From Acanthornis magna (lineage: Eukaryota; Chordata; Aves; Passeriformes; Acanthizidae), in the NCBI GenBank assembly GCA_036785705.1, contig JAWUZG010001123.1, forward strand, positions 124,001-188,000: 64,000 bases of DNA. The letters run 5' to 3'. Under the pieces are notes generated by a model that was not told where the DNA came from, ran no database searches, and saw only the letters and a program-made list of their open reading frames with translations. The first letter of the stretch is position 1. Every line of letters begins with the position of its first letter. Below are positions 15,100 through 37,529 of this stretch, piece by piece. The position numbers were made by a program, and so were the translations under genes.

Positions 15100-15450
15100 T
15101 CCGCTGTCACCCGAGTGTCCCCAACCCCCCCACGGTGTCCCCCGAGTGACCCCAGCCCCCCCGTGACACCGGGAGTGTCCCCGAGTGTCCCCAGACCCTA
15201 AAGAGCCGCACGGAGGAGTCCTCAAGGCCCCCCCATTGTCACCCAGGTGTCCCCAAGCCCCTCCCGTGTCACCCAGGTGTCCCCAACCCCCTCCATTGTC
15301 ACCCAGGTGTCCCCAACATCCCCCACCCCGAGTTGTCACCAACTCCCTCTCGTGTCACCACGGTGTCCCGAAGGCCCCCGCGGTGTCCCCAAACAGCCCC
15401 TGCTCCATCTCAAGGGGGTCCCCCGTGTCCCCTCCGGGACCCCCCCCCCG
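15100..15450. repeat. GTGTCCCC-rich degenerate repeat
   Basis: Units of about 25-27 bp with CCCAGGTGTCCCCAA and TTGTCACC in the SMUG1-CBX5 intergenic region. Confidence 0.7.
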
Positions 15451-15507
15451 CCACCCCCGGTGTCCCCCATTGTCCCCGCGCTGTGCGGGTGCAGCGCCGC
15501 GCTGTCA

Positions 15508-15528
15508 CCAGCAGGTGGCACCTGCTGG
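15508..15528. promoter_or_regulatory. Palindromic CTCF-like / paired E-box site
   Basis: CCAGCAGGTGGCA fits the CTCF core CCASYAGRKGGCR exactly. It overlaps a near-perfect 21-bp palindrome with CAGGTG and CACCTG E-boxes. It sits in the short unique segment between the SMUG1 and CBX5 arrays, a plausible boundary position. Confidence 0.5.
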
Positions 15529-15609
15529 ACCCCCCCCCCCCTCCTTTTTTTTGGGGACTTCTGGGACCCCCTTAAATTGGGGGGGGGGGGCCTAATGCAG
15601 GTGGGGGTC

Positions 15610-17115
15610 TCACCCTGACCTTGTACTGGGGTGAACTGGGCGATACTGGGGACAGTGGGGCATACTGGGGACACTGGGCCATACTGGGGACACTGGGACA
15701 TACTAGAGACACTGTACTGGGGACACTGGGCCATACTGGGGACACTGGGGTATACTGGGGACACTGGGGTATATTGGGGACACTGAGCCATTCTGGGGAC
15801 ATTGGGCCATTCTGGGGACACTGGGCCCTACTGGGGACACTGTACTGGGGACACTGGGCCATTCTGGTGACACTGGGTGATACTGGGGTGACATTGGGGC
15901 ATACTGGGGACACTGGGCCATATTGGGGACACTGTACTGGGGACACTGAGGTATATTGGGAACACTGGGCCGTTCTGGTGACACTGGGCCATACTGGGAC
16001 AGTGGGGCATACTGGGGACACTGGGCCATACTGGGGACACTGTACTGGGGACATTGGGCCATTCTGGGGACACTGGGCCCTACTGGGGACACTGGGCCAT
16101 TCTGGGGACACTTGGGTATATTGGGGACACTGGGCCATGCTGGGGACACTGGGCCGTACTGGGGACACTGTACTGGGGACACTGGGCCGCACTGGGGACA
16201 CTGTACTGGGGACACTGTACTGGGGACACTGCACTGGGGACACTGAGGTATATTGGGTACGCTGGGCCATTCTGGTGACACTGGGGTACACTGGTGACAC
16301 TGGGCCCTGCTGGGGACACTGGGCCATTCTGGGGACACTGGGCCATTCTGGGGACACTGGTGTATACTGGGGACACTGGGCCATTCTGGTGACACTGGGC
16401 CATGATGAGGACACTGTACTGGGGACACTGGGCCATTCTGGTGACAGTGGGCCATTCTGGGGAAACTGAACCATACTGGGGACACTGGGCCCTACTGGGG
16501 ACACTGTATTGGGGACACTGGGGTATACTGGGGACACTGGGCCCTGCTGGGGACACTGTACTGGGGACGCTGGGCCGTACTGGGGACACTGGGCCATTCT
16601 GGGGACACTAGGCCATACTGGGGACATTGGGCCATACTGGTGACACTGGGGTACACTGGTGACACTGGGGTACACTGGTGACACTGGGGTATACTGGTGA
16701 CACTGGGCCCTACTGGGGACACTGGGCCATTCTGCGGACACTGGGCCCTGCTGGGGACACCGTACTGGTGACACTGAGCCATTCTGGGGACACTGGGCCA
16801 TACTGGGGACACTGGGCCGCACTGGGGACACTGTACTGGGGACACTGTACTGGGGACACTGGGCCGTACTGGGGACACTGGGCCATTCTGGGGACACTGG
16901 GCCATACTGGGGACACTGTACTGGGGACACTGGGCCATTCTGGTGACACTGGGCCATTCTGGGGACACTGGGCCATTCTGGGGACACTGGGCCCTGCTGG
17001 GGACACTGTACTGGGGACACTGGGCCCTACTGGGGACATTGGGCCATTCTGGTGACACTGGGGTATACTGGGGACACTGGGCCATTCCGGTGACACTGGG
17101 GGGTCCCCAGCCCCC
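15610..17115. repeat. TACTGGGGACACTGGGCCAT minisatellite, 1.5 kb
   Basis: About 75 units of roughly 20 bp: GGGGACACTGGGCCATAC, GGGGACACTGTACT, GGGGACACTGGGCCATTC. It lies between SMUG1 and the 3' end of CBX5. Open frames on both strands (Cys-Pro-Gln or Gly-His-Trp repeats) come from the unit. Confidence 0.93.
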
Positions 17116-17147
17116 CAAACGCAGCAGCAGCTCCTGAAAAGTGACCG

Positions 17148-17153
17148 TTTATT
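17148..17153 (-). terminator. CBX5: CBX5 poly(A) signal AATAAA
   Basis: TTTATT on the + strand, 330 bases past the CBX5 stop. It implies a 3' UTR of about 350 nt, far shorter than the multi-kilobase human CBX5 UTR. Confidence 0.75.
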
Positions 17154-17483
17154 GGAGGCAAATCCAGGGGGAGGAGGGGTCAGGGACAACACGGGGACAG
17201 AGGGGACACGGGGACACCCCAGGGGGGCCCCGGCTAAAAACACCGACTTTAAAAAACACCAAAACCCGGGGCCGACCCCCCCAGTCTGCCTGGGGGGTTG
17301 GGGACAGGGCGGGGACCCCCCCTCAGACACCCCCAAAGGGGAAGGTCACCCCACCCCTGTCCCCAGGGGGCCGTGGGGGGGGGGCAGGGTGGCCCCTGGG
17401 GACACTGGGCTGGGGACACTGGGCCTGGGGGGGTCCCGGGGGGTCCCCATGGATGGGGGGCTATGTACAGCTGGGGGGGTCGC

Positions 17484-20792
<3,309 letters not shown>

Positions 20793-20799
20793 TCATCGC

Positions 20800-21300
20800 G
20801 GGACCCCCAAGGGGAGGCTTGAGGCACCTGGAGCTCCTTAAAGGGGAGATGGGGGTGACATGGGGACCCCCGGGGGGTGATTGGGGTGCCATGGGGACCC
20901 CCGGGGGGGGATTGGGGTGACATGGAGACCCCCGGGGGGGATTGGAGCACCTGGGGATGCCAAAGGAAGGTCTGGGGTCATCTTGGGACCCCCAAGGGGG
21001 AATATAGGGGCACCTCAGGACCCCCAAAAGGAGATCCTAAGGGGAAAGGGCAGGAGGGGGTGATGAGAGAGGTGGGGATCCCTAAAAACCAGCGGGGATT
21101 GAGGCACAAAGAAACACAAATCGGCCTGAAGACCACGAGAAAAGCGAGAAGTTAGGCAGAGGGAAATGGAATTGGGATCAATCCCCTAAAACCGGGGGAG
21201 ATTTGGGAACAGGGAAACGGAATTTGGGTTAAAACCCTTAAAAATGGGAGGATTAAAAAGAAGAGGTTTCAAGAAAGCCCCAATTTATTTTTTTTCCCCT
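20800..21300. other. CBX5 5' intron, weakly repetitive
   Basis: Three or four diverged 50-bp units with GGGGACCCCC and GGGGTGACATGG to about 21040, then unique purine-rich sequence. No exon recognised. Confidence 0.5.
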
Positions 21301-21318
21301 TAAGCCTTGGTTTTAGCG

Positions 21319-21346
21319 GATTTTTTTTTTTTTTTTTTTTTTTTTT
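21319..21346. repeat. Poly(T) run
   Basis: An uninterrupted run of about 27 T. On the minus strand it is a poly(A) tail-like tract, but no retroelement body was recognised beside it. Confidence 0.8.
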
Positions 21347-21834
21347 GGTTAAACCCAGCTCTAAAAGGCCGTGAGGGAGCCCGGGAATTCCTCGCTCCTG
21401 GGTGGAATTTCCTGCCGAATTCCCGGCGGGATTTGGGCGGGAACCGAGAGGTTTTGGGTGGATTTCTGTGGGAAAAGAGGCCGGTTTGGGTGGGAAAAGG
21501 CAGCTTTGGGAGGGGAAGGGCCAGGATGGAGCCCCTGGGGCGTCGCATCCCGGATCCCGCGCCCGGGAATCCTGAGGGAACAAAGGGAACGCGCCGCTCG
21601 CAGGCCGAAAGCGCCGCTTGGAGGCCAAAAGCGCCGCTTCGACGGCAAAACCCCACAGCTCTGAGACAAAACCGGCCGGCTGCAGGCGGGAAAGCGCCGG
21701 TTTGAGGCCGAATGCGGCGGTTTGAGGGGGAAAGCCGCGGTTTTGGGGTAAAAAACCGCAGTTTCGGGCTCAAAGCGCGGCCGGGGGGCCCGGCGCCGGG
21801 GACCAGGCCGGGGGGCGGGGCCAGGAGCGCGCCA

Positions 21835-22864
21835 CGGCCCGCGATTGGTCAGCGCCGCCGCGCGCCCGCGCGCTGATTGGCTGAACGACCCGCCGCTCGC
21901 CACCGCCCCGCCTCGTCGCTATTGGCCGACGAAACTGTCACTCAGCGCGCCGCCCCGCCTCCCCTTCGCTACTCTTGGGCAGCGCGCCCGTCACTCCGCG
22001 CGCAGCCCCGCCCCCCCTCCGCCGCCATTGGCCGTCGCGCCTGTCCGTCACACGGACGGGTCCCGCCCCCGCGCTGCCCCCCATTCATCCGCCGCCCGCC
22101 GCCGCCGGTACCTGCGCGGAGAGCGGCTCCGGCGCGGACCCGTCCGCCGCGGTCTAGCCGCCCCTCCGAGCCGCCGCCGCTCCGCGCTCCGCCCGCCAAA
22201 ACCGCCCGCAGCGCGCAGGCGCCGCCGGCCGCGATCCGCGCATGCGTCCGCCCGCCTTTCCCCCCTCCCCAAACCGCGCCGCGAATGGCGCATGCGCTGC
22301 TCCAGGCGCACCTTGGGGCCGGCGGGCGGGCGGCCCCTCTTCGCCGCCGCCGGGACTCGCCGCCGCCCCGCTCTGCGCCCGCCGCGCCGCGCTCGCCGAG
22401 CTGCGCTGGGCCCGCCGGCGGCCCGCGCTGAGCGACGGCCGCGCCCGCCAATGGGGACGCTCCTCCCCCGAGCCTAGCCAATCAACGCCGAGCGAGGGGC
22501 GGGCTCTCCGCCACGCCAGCCAATCAGCGGCGCGCCGGGGAGTCTCCGGGCCGGAGCGGGAAAAGCGACGAGGGGCGTAGCCGCGGTGGTTCTGCCCAAT
22601 CAGCGCGGCGCGGGGGCGGGACGTGGCCTCGGGCGACCAATCAGAGGCGGCGGCGCGGGCGGAGCGCGGCGGGCGGGCCAATGGGGCGGCGGCGCCGGGC
22701 GGCGGCGGCCAATGGGAGGCGGCGCGGGGGCCGGGCGGGCGGCGGGGGCGGCGGGGTGAGGCGGCGGCGCTCGCGTCGCTCGGCCCCTTTCCGTGTCGGC
22801 CCTCGCAGAGGGAGCATCGCGCGCTGCCGCCACCGCCCGGCCCGCCCCGCCCCGCGCCGCCGCC
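21835..22864. promoter_or_regulatory. Divergent CBX5-HNRNPA1 promoter, CCAAT array
   Basis: CpG-island sequence without minisatellites. Seven CCAAT boxes on the + strand (22448, 22478, 22520, 22596, 22637, 22678, 22709) precede HNRNPA1, many followed by CAGCG or CAGAGG. Four inverted copies (ATTGG at 21844, 21876, 21921, 22027) lie on the CBX5 side. GC boxes are abundant. On the minus strand, CGCGCAG|GTACCGG at about 22113 is a strong donor for a CBX5 5' UTR exon. The head-to-head arrangement matches human. NF-Y is the expected factor; transcription starts are not visible. Confidence 0.8.
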
Positions 22865-31748
<8,884 letters not shown>

Positions 31749-32330
31749 CGGCCAGGTGAGGGGGAAAACGGGGGGGAAAAATGGGGGGAAATGGGGGAAA
31801 AATGGGGGGGAAACGTGGGAAAGGTGGGGGGAAAATGGGAAGGAAAAATTGAGGAAAAATGGGGGAAAAACATGGGAAAAATGGGAGGAAAGTGAGAAAA
31901 GCGGGGGGGGGGAGTAGGGGAAAAATGAGAAAAGCAGGGGAGAAAAAATGGAGGGAAGAAATGGGAAAAGTGGAGGGAAAAATGGGATTTGGGCTTGGAT
32001 TTGGGGCCAGGATTTAGGGCTGGGATTTGGGCTGGGATTTAGGACCGGGATTAGGGTTGGGATTTAGGACTGGGATTCAGGCCGGGATTTAGTTCTGGGA
32101 TTAGGGTCGGGATTTAGGACCAGGATTAGGGTCGGGATTAGGACTGGGATTTGGGCTGGGATTTAGGACCAGGATTAGGGTCAGGATTAGGACTGGGATT
32201 TGGGCTGGGATTTAGGACCGGGATTAGGGTCGGGATTTAGGATTGGGATTTGGGCTCTGCCAGCACCGGAGCCGCTCCGATCCCAATCCCAATCCTGATC
32301 CCACCCTGACCCTGCCCCGTCTGTCCCGCA
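31749..32330 (+). other. HNRNPA1: HNRNPA1 3' UTR intron
   Basis: Seven bases after the stop, GGCCAG|GTGAGG is a good donor and CCCGCAG|GAGCCGG near 32331 a good acceptor, so the 3' UTR is probably spliced as in mammals. The interior is a purine array (GGGGGGAAAAATGGGG) to about 31990 and then about 25-bp GGGATTTAGGACCGGGATTA units to 32250. Confidence 0.65.
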
Positions 32331-32510
32331 GGAGCCGGAGCCGGGCGGGAGCCGGGGCAGCCCCTGGAGCCCCCGGGACCCCCCGACCCCCCCGGGGACC
32401 CCCAGGACCCCCCGGGGCCGTTGCGAGGTCGCCGTGTCCAGGTCCCCCCGTAGTTCCCGAGCGGAGCCGCCGGAGTCCCTGCCCTGTGTCCTGTACCCTC
32501 CCCAGCCCTC

Positions 32511-32516
32511 AATAAA
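32511..32516 (+). terminator. HNRNPA1: HNRNPA1 poly(A) signal 1, AATAAA
   Basis: CCCTCAATAAATGTC, followed at once by a T-rich stretch (32525-32580) that serves as a downstream element. Confidence 0.8.
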
Positions 32517-32599
32517 TGTCTCTTGGGTTTTTTTTTTTTAAATTATTATTATTTTTTTTTTTATTATTATTATTGTTAATAACGATAATTTTTGGAGGC

Positions 32600-32700
32600 G
32601 GGGGGCTGCTCTCTCCTCCTGATTGGTCGCCTCAGCTGTCAGTCACAGCCTGGCTCCGCCCCTCTGTGCCCCGCCTCTCTTGTCACCGCGGGTGTCCCCA
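32600..32700. promoter_or_regulatory. Promoter-like fragment with CCAAT and GC boxes
   Basis: An inverted CCAAT box (ATTGG 32622-32626) followed by CTCCGCCCC and CCCCGCCTC in a short non-repetitive stretch between the two HNRNPA1 poly(A) signals. No transcript can be attached to it. Confidence 0.3.
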
Positions 32701-32791
32701 GAGTGTCCCTGGGTGTCCCCAGAGTGTCCCTGGGTGTCCCCTGGGTGTCCCATCCCCCCCCCCCGCCACTAATTCCCACCTTCCGTTTTGT

Positions 32792-32935
32792 AGGAGCCGC
32801 CGGCCCCGGGAGAGGAGCCCGCGGAGGTGAGCGGGGGGACATTGGGGACATTGATTGGGGACATGGGGCCAGCCCAGGGCCGGGTCACCCCCAGCCCCCC
32901 CAGCGCCCGCGGGACCCCCCGGTGCCCTCAATAAA
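32792..32935 (+). other. HNRNPA1: Alternative distal HNRNPA1 terminal exon
   Basis: TTTTGTAG|GAGCCGCCGGCCCCGG resembles the proximal 3' UTR exon start (GAGCCGGAGCCGGGCGG). The segment ends in CCCTCAATAAAAG (AATAAA 32930-32935), so it looks like a duplicated or alternative last exon with its own poly(A) signal. An internal GTGAGC donor follows its first 35 bases. Confidence 0.5.
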
Positions 32936-32969
32936 AGGGTATTTTTGTACCTGTGTCCCTCCGTGTGTG

Positions 32970-33800
32970 GGGACAGGGCGGGACAGGGAGGGACAGGGAC
33001 ACCGTGGGGACACGAGGGACACCGTGGGGACACGAGGGACACCACGGGGACATGAGGGACACCATGGCAACAGGGACACCGTGGGGACAGGGACACCGTG
33101 GGGACAGGGACACTGTGGGGACACGAGGGACACCGTGGGGACAGGGACACCGTGGGGACAGGGACACTGGGGACAGGGACACCGTGGGGACACGAGGGAC
33201 ACCGTGGGGACAGGGACACTGTGGGGACAGGGACACCGTGGGGACACGAGGGACACCGCAGGGACATGAGGGACACCATGGCAACAGGGACACCGTGGGG
33301 ACACGAGGGACACCGCGGGGACAGGGACACTGCGGGGACATGAGGGACACCGTGAGGACACGGGGGACACCGTGGGGACACGAGGGACACCGTGGGGACA
33401 GGGACACTGTGGGGACAGGGACACCGCGGGGACATGAGGGACACCGTGGGGACATGAGGGACACCGTGGGGACATGAGGGACACTGTGGGGACAGGGACA
33501 CCGTGGGGACATGAAGGACATGAAGGACATGATGGGGACAGGGACACTGTAGGGACACAAGGGACACTGTGGGGACATGAGGGACACGATGGGGACAGGC
33601 ACGGAGGGGATGAAACAGCCACGAAGGGGACAGGGACAGGGATGGGGACAGATGGATGGAGGGGACAAAGACAGGGACAGAGGCGACCAGGACAGGGAGG
33701 GGACAAGGACAGGGATGAGGAGACAAGGACAGAGACGGAGGGGACAAGGACAGGGACGGAGGGGACAAGGGCAGGGACGGAGGGGACAAGGATGGAGGAG
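32970..33800. repeat. GGGACACCGTGGGGACACGA array
   Basis: Units of 16-20 bp, more than 40 copies, grading after 33600 into GGGACAAGGACAGGGACGGA units. Lies between HNRNPA1 and NFE2. Confidence 0.92.
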
Positions 33801-34117
33801 ATGGAGCAGCCGTGGAAAGGACAGAGGTGGGGACAGAAGGGGCCTGGGGGACACCGATTTGGGGACCCCAGGGGACGCGAGGGCCTCGTGTGACCCGGAG
33901 GGGACAGGGCCAGGAGGTGGCAGCAGGGAATGCGGTGCCCGGGGCTGTCCGGGTGTGTCACCACACGCAGGGATGTGTCACCACATGCAGGGATGTGTCA
34001 CCGCGAGGGAGGTGGCGCCTCCTCGCCCTGCGGGGACAGGAGCGGGAGGAGGGTGGCAGGAATGTGTCACCGCGGGGTGACAGAAGGTGACAGAGCCCAG
34101 AGGTGCCTTGGAACAGG

Positions 34118-34123
34118 TTTATT
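34118..34123 (-). terminator. NFE2: NFE2 poly(A) signal AATAAA
   Basis: TTTATT on the + strand is the only canonical minus-strand signal between the NFE2 bZIP exon and HNRNPA1. It is about 590 bases past the predicted stop at 34710. Confidence 0.65.
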
Positions 34124-34149
34124 GTGGGGTTACAGCGGTGGCAGTGACA

Positions 34150-35565
34150 GGGGTGTCCCAGGTGGTACAGGGAGCTGGGGGTGTCCCCAGGGTGGCACAG
34201 GGAGCTCTGGGTGTCCCCAGAGTGTCACAGGGGCGGGGGGTGTCCCCAGGGTGTCACAGGGGCCTGGGGTGTCCCCAGGGTGTCACAGGGAGCTCTGGGT
34301 GTCCCCAGGGTGTCACAGGGGGCTGGGGATGTCCCCAGGGTGGCACAGGGGTCACCCCAGTCCCCCTCTCTCCAGCCCAAAGCTCTCAGGGGACAGGGGG
34401 GTCCCGGCCCTGTCCCCAAGTGTCCCCAGGACCCGTGGGTGACACGTGGGGTCCATCCTCGTCCCCCGAGTGTCCCCAGGACCTGGGAGGTGACACTTCC
34501 CAAGTGCTCCCAGCGCCTGGGAGGTGACACATGGGGTCCCATCTCCAGCCCCAAGAGCACCCAGGACCTGATGGGTGACACTGCCCAGGTCCCCATGTGT
34601 GTCCCCATCCCCGAGTGTCCCCAGCACCCGGGAGGTGACACCACCCATGTCCCCACCCCCGAGAGCCCCCAACACTCGACATGTGACCTGCTCTGGGTCC
34701 CCATACATGTCACTGTCCCCGAGTGCCCCCAGCCCCTGTGAGGTGACACTGCTCATGTCCCCAGCCCTGAGTGCCCCCAGCACCTGGGAGGTGACAGTTC
34801 CCATGTCCCCACATGTGTCCCCATCCCCGAGAGCCCCCAACACTTGATGTGTGACCTGCTCTGGGTCCCCACATGTGTCGCTGTCCCCGAGAGCCCCGAG
34901 CACCCGGCAGGTGACACCGCCGATGTCCCCATGTGTGTCCCCATCCCTGAGCGCCCCCAGCACCCGGGAGGTGACACCACCGATGTCCCCAAGCACATCC
35001 CTGTCCCCGAGAGCCCCCAACACCCGGGAGGTGACACCGCCCGTGTCCCCATCCCCGAGCACCCCCAACACCCGGGAGGTGACACCACCGATGTCCCCAT
35101 GTGTGTCCCCATCCCCGAGAGCCCCCAGCCCTGCGAGGTGACAGTGCCGATGTCCCCGTCCCCAAGAGCCCCAACACCCGGGAGGTGACACCGCCGATGT
35201 CCCCATGTGTGTCCCCATCCCCGAGAGCCCCCAGCCCCTGCGAGGTGACACCACCGATGTCCCCATGTGTGTCCCCATCCCCGAGAGCCCCCAGCCCCTG
35301 CGAGGTGACAGTGCCGATGTCCCCGTCCCCAAGAGCCCCCAACACCCGGGAGGTGACACCGCCGATGTCCCCATGTGTGTCCCCATCCCCGAGCACCCCC
35401 AGCACCCGGGAGGTGACACCGCCCGTGTCCCCCTCCCCGAGCGCCCCCAACACCCGGGAGGTGACACCACCGATGTCCCCATGTGTGTCCCTCTCCCCGA
35501 GCACCCCCAGCACCCGGGAGGTGACATCGCCGATGTCCCCCTCCCCGAGCGCCCCCAGCAGCTGC
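34150..35565 (-). repeat. 60-bp minisatellite in NFE2 last exon and 3' UTR
   Basis: About 20 or more units; on the minus strand each reads about RVLGALGDGDTHGDIGGVTS, 20 codons per 60 bp. The first unit overlaps the end of the leucine zipper (LLGALGEGDIGDVTSRVL), so the array appears to be seeded from NFE2 coding sequence. Distal units shorten to about 35-40 bp and lose the frame. Confidence 0.92.
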
Positions 35566-37467
35566 CGCGCGGCCCTCGCCAGGTCCCTGCGCAGTGTCCC
35601 CAGCGCCCTCTCGGCGTGTCCCCGCGCCCGCAGCAGCCGCTCCCGCTCGCGCCCGAGGTGGCAGAGCTCCGCCCGGAGCTGGGCCAGCGCCTCGAGGCGG
35701 CGACGGCGACACCTCTGCGCCGCCACCTTGTTGCGGCCGCGCCGCCGGATGTCCCTGGCCAGCGCCAGCTGTGCCCCCGAGGTCCCCGCGCGGCCCAGGA
35801 TGGCCTTGAGCTCCTCCGCGGGCAGCGCCACGATGGCCTCGGGGGCCAAGGGAAGGGACAGCGACAGCGACAGCGCCAGCCGCCGCTCCCGAGCCCCGCG
35901 GCCACCGCCGGGGACAGCCGTGCTGGCACTCTTGGTGTCGCCGCTGGTGTCACCGCTGGTGTCACCGCCGTGGGGGACTGGCGGCGCTGGGGGAAGGGAG
36001 GGGGGAAGGGGGAGGGGAAGGGAGGGGAAAAAGGGGGGGGGAAGGGGGGGAAATGGGAGGGGGGAGGGGGGACAGCAGGGGTGGGGGGAGGGTAAAAGGG
36101 GGGGGCCGGGGGGGGCTCCTGCCGCAGGTCCAGGCCCTGGGGACAGAGGGGGTACAATGGGGTCCCTCAGGGGACACGGCGACAGAGGGGGAGGGGTCAG
36201 AGGGAGTCTGGGGGCACAGTGGGGTCCCTCAGGGGACAAAAGGGGACAGTGGGAGGGGGTCCCGGGGGGGAACAATGGGGTGTCCCAGGGGGTCCATGGC
36301 GGGGAGGCCCAGCCGGGGGTCCCCGGGGATGGGGAGGGTCCCGGGAGGACATTTTGGGGTCCTTGAGGATGGGGAAGGTCCCGGGAGGACATTTTGGTGT
36401 CCCTGAGGATGGGGAGGGTCCCGGGGGACACTTGGGGGTCCCTGAGGATGGGGAGGGTCCCGGGAGGACATTTTGGGGTCCCTGAGGATGGGGAGGGTCC
36501 CGGGAGGACATTGGGGTGTCCCTGAGGATGGGGAGGGTCCCGGGGGACATTTGGGGGTCCCTGAGGATGGGGAGGGTCCCGGGAGGACATTTTGGGGTCC
36601 CTGAGGATGGGGAGGGTCCCGGGGGACATTTGGGGGTCCCTGAGGATGGGGAGGGTCCCGGGAGGACATTTGGGGGTCCCGGGGGATGGGGGAGGGAATG
36701 GGCAGGAACGCAGCCGCCGGCAGGGGGCGCTAAGAGCCCGCGGGGGGCGTGGCCGAGGTGCGAAGGTGGGCTGAAGGGGCGTGGTCTGAGGAAGGGGGCG
36801 TGGTCTGAGAAGGGGGCGTGGTCTGGGGAGGGGGCGTGTCCCACCTGCAGCTCGCTGAGTGACAGCAGCTCCTGCCACGTGACCTCCGCCTCTGCCGCGC
36901 CGCCAGGGGGCGCGCTCGGGGGCGGGGCCTGCGCCGGGCCACGCCCCCTCAGCGCCTGCGGGACGCCTCTGATTGGCTGAGGGCAACCCTTGGTTCCGCC
37001 CCTTTGTGGCACCTCCAAATCGCACCCCGAAAACCACCCCAAAACCCCCCAAATCCCACCCTTAAAACAGCCCCAAAATCCCCCAAATCCCACCCTTAAA
37101 ACAGCCCCAAAATCCCCAAATCCCACCCTTAAAACAGCCCCAAAATCCCCCAAATCCCACCCTTAAAACAGCCCCAAAATCCCCCAAATCCCACCCTTAA
37201 AACAGCCCCAAAACCCCCCAAATCCCACCCTTAAAACATCCCCAAATCCCAACACCGCCCATGTCCCAGCCCTAAAACACCACAAAACCCACCCCCCAAA
37301 AAAAATCCGTAAATCGTCTCAACCCCCCCCAATCCCATCCCTCAAACCCCCCAAACCTCCCCCCAGACCCCCCCAATCCCCCCACCCTCCTCCATCCCTC
37401 CCCCCTCGTGACCCCCAGACTCTGCAGGACCCCCCCGTGTCCCCCCCCTCACCTGGGGGTCCCCCAT
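34710..37467 (-). CDS. NFE2: NFE2, p45 CNC-bZIP transcription factor (frame broken)
   Basis: The p45 subunit pairs with small Maf proteins on MARE sites to drive globin and platelet genes. Proposed exons: 37467-37453 (MGDPQ, good Kozak context), 36955-36845 (37 codons with the conserved EVTWQELLSLSELQ) and 36136-34710. The last exon opens with GLDLRQEPP, continues as a Pro-rich stretch, and then carries the CNC and basic region (SGAQLALARDIRRRGRNKV, AAQRCRRRR) and zipper (LRARGHAERAL). The Pro-rich segment and the bZIP segment are in different frames. One base must be lost or gained between about 36118 and 35960, a region of long G/C homopolymers, so an assembly error is likely. The transactivation region is only about 60 residues against roughly 200 in human. 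The normal C-terminus after the zipper is replaced by an in-frame 60-bp array. Exon 1 assignment is the least certain part. Confidence 0.85.
35985..36130. repeat. Purine/pyrimidine homopolymer-rich segment in NFE2 exon 3
   Basis: Runs of seven to nine G on the + strand separated by AA or AAA. It encodes the Pro/Phe-rich part of NFE2 on the minus strand. The reading-frame break of NFE2 falls here. Confidence 0.8.
36330..36695. repeat. About 41-bp minisatellite, NFE2 intron 2
   Basis: Nine units with CCTGAGGATGGGGAGGGTCC and CGGGAGGACATTTTGGGGTC. Confidence 0.92.
36717..36729 (+). promoter_or_regulatory. Candidate CTCF site
   Basis: CCGGCAGGGGGCG matches the CTCF core consensus; it lies in NFE2 intron 2. 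Confidence 0.45.
36900..36912 (+). promoter_or_regulatory. Candidate CTCF site within NFE2 exon 2
   Basis: CCGCCAGGGGGCG matches the CTCF core. It overlaps codons for the SAPPGGA segment of NFE2. A CCAAT box (ATTGG 36972-36976) lies just upstream of the exon acceptor, so this segment may also have promoter activity. Confidence 0.4.
37020..37250. repeat. 34-bp minisatellite, NFE2 intron 1
   Basis: Six units of CCCACCCTTAAAACAGCCCC followed by AAAATCCCCCAAAT. Confidence 0.93.
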
Positions 37468-37529
37468 GGTCGCAGCCGCCGCCTCCTCCTGCAGCCCCAG
37501 ATTGGGGTCAGGGTCTGCCCTGGGGGGGT

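Noticed and set aside
21319..21346. Poly(T) run considered as the tail of a retroelement
   Set aside because: Neighbouring sequence shows no SINE or LINE features and no target-site duplication was seen.
36730..36942. Arg/Pro-rich 70-codon minus-strand frame starting with Met near NFE2 exon 2
   Set aside because: Out of frame with the conserved EVTWQELLSLSELQ segment; it is a shadow of NFE2 exon 2.
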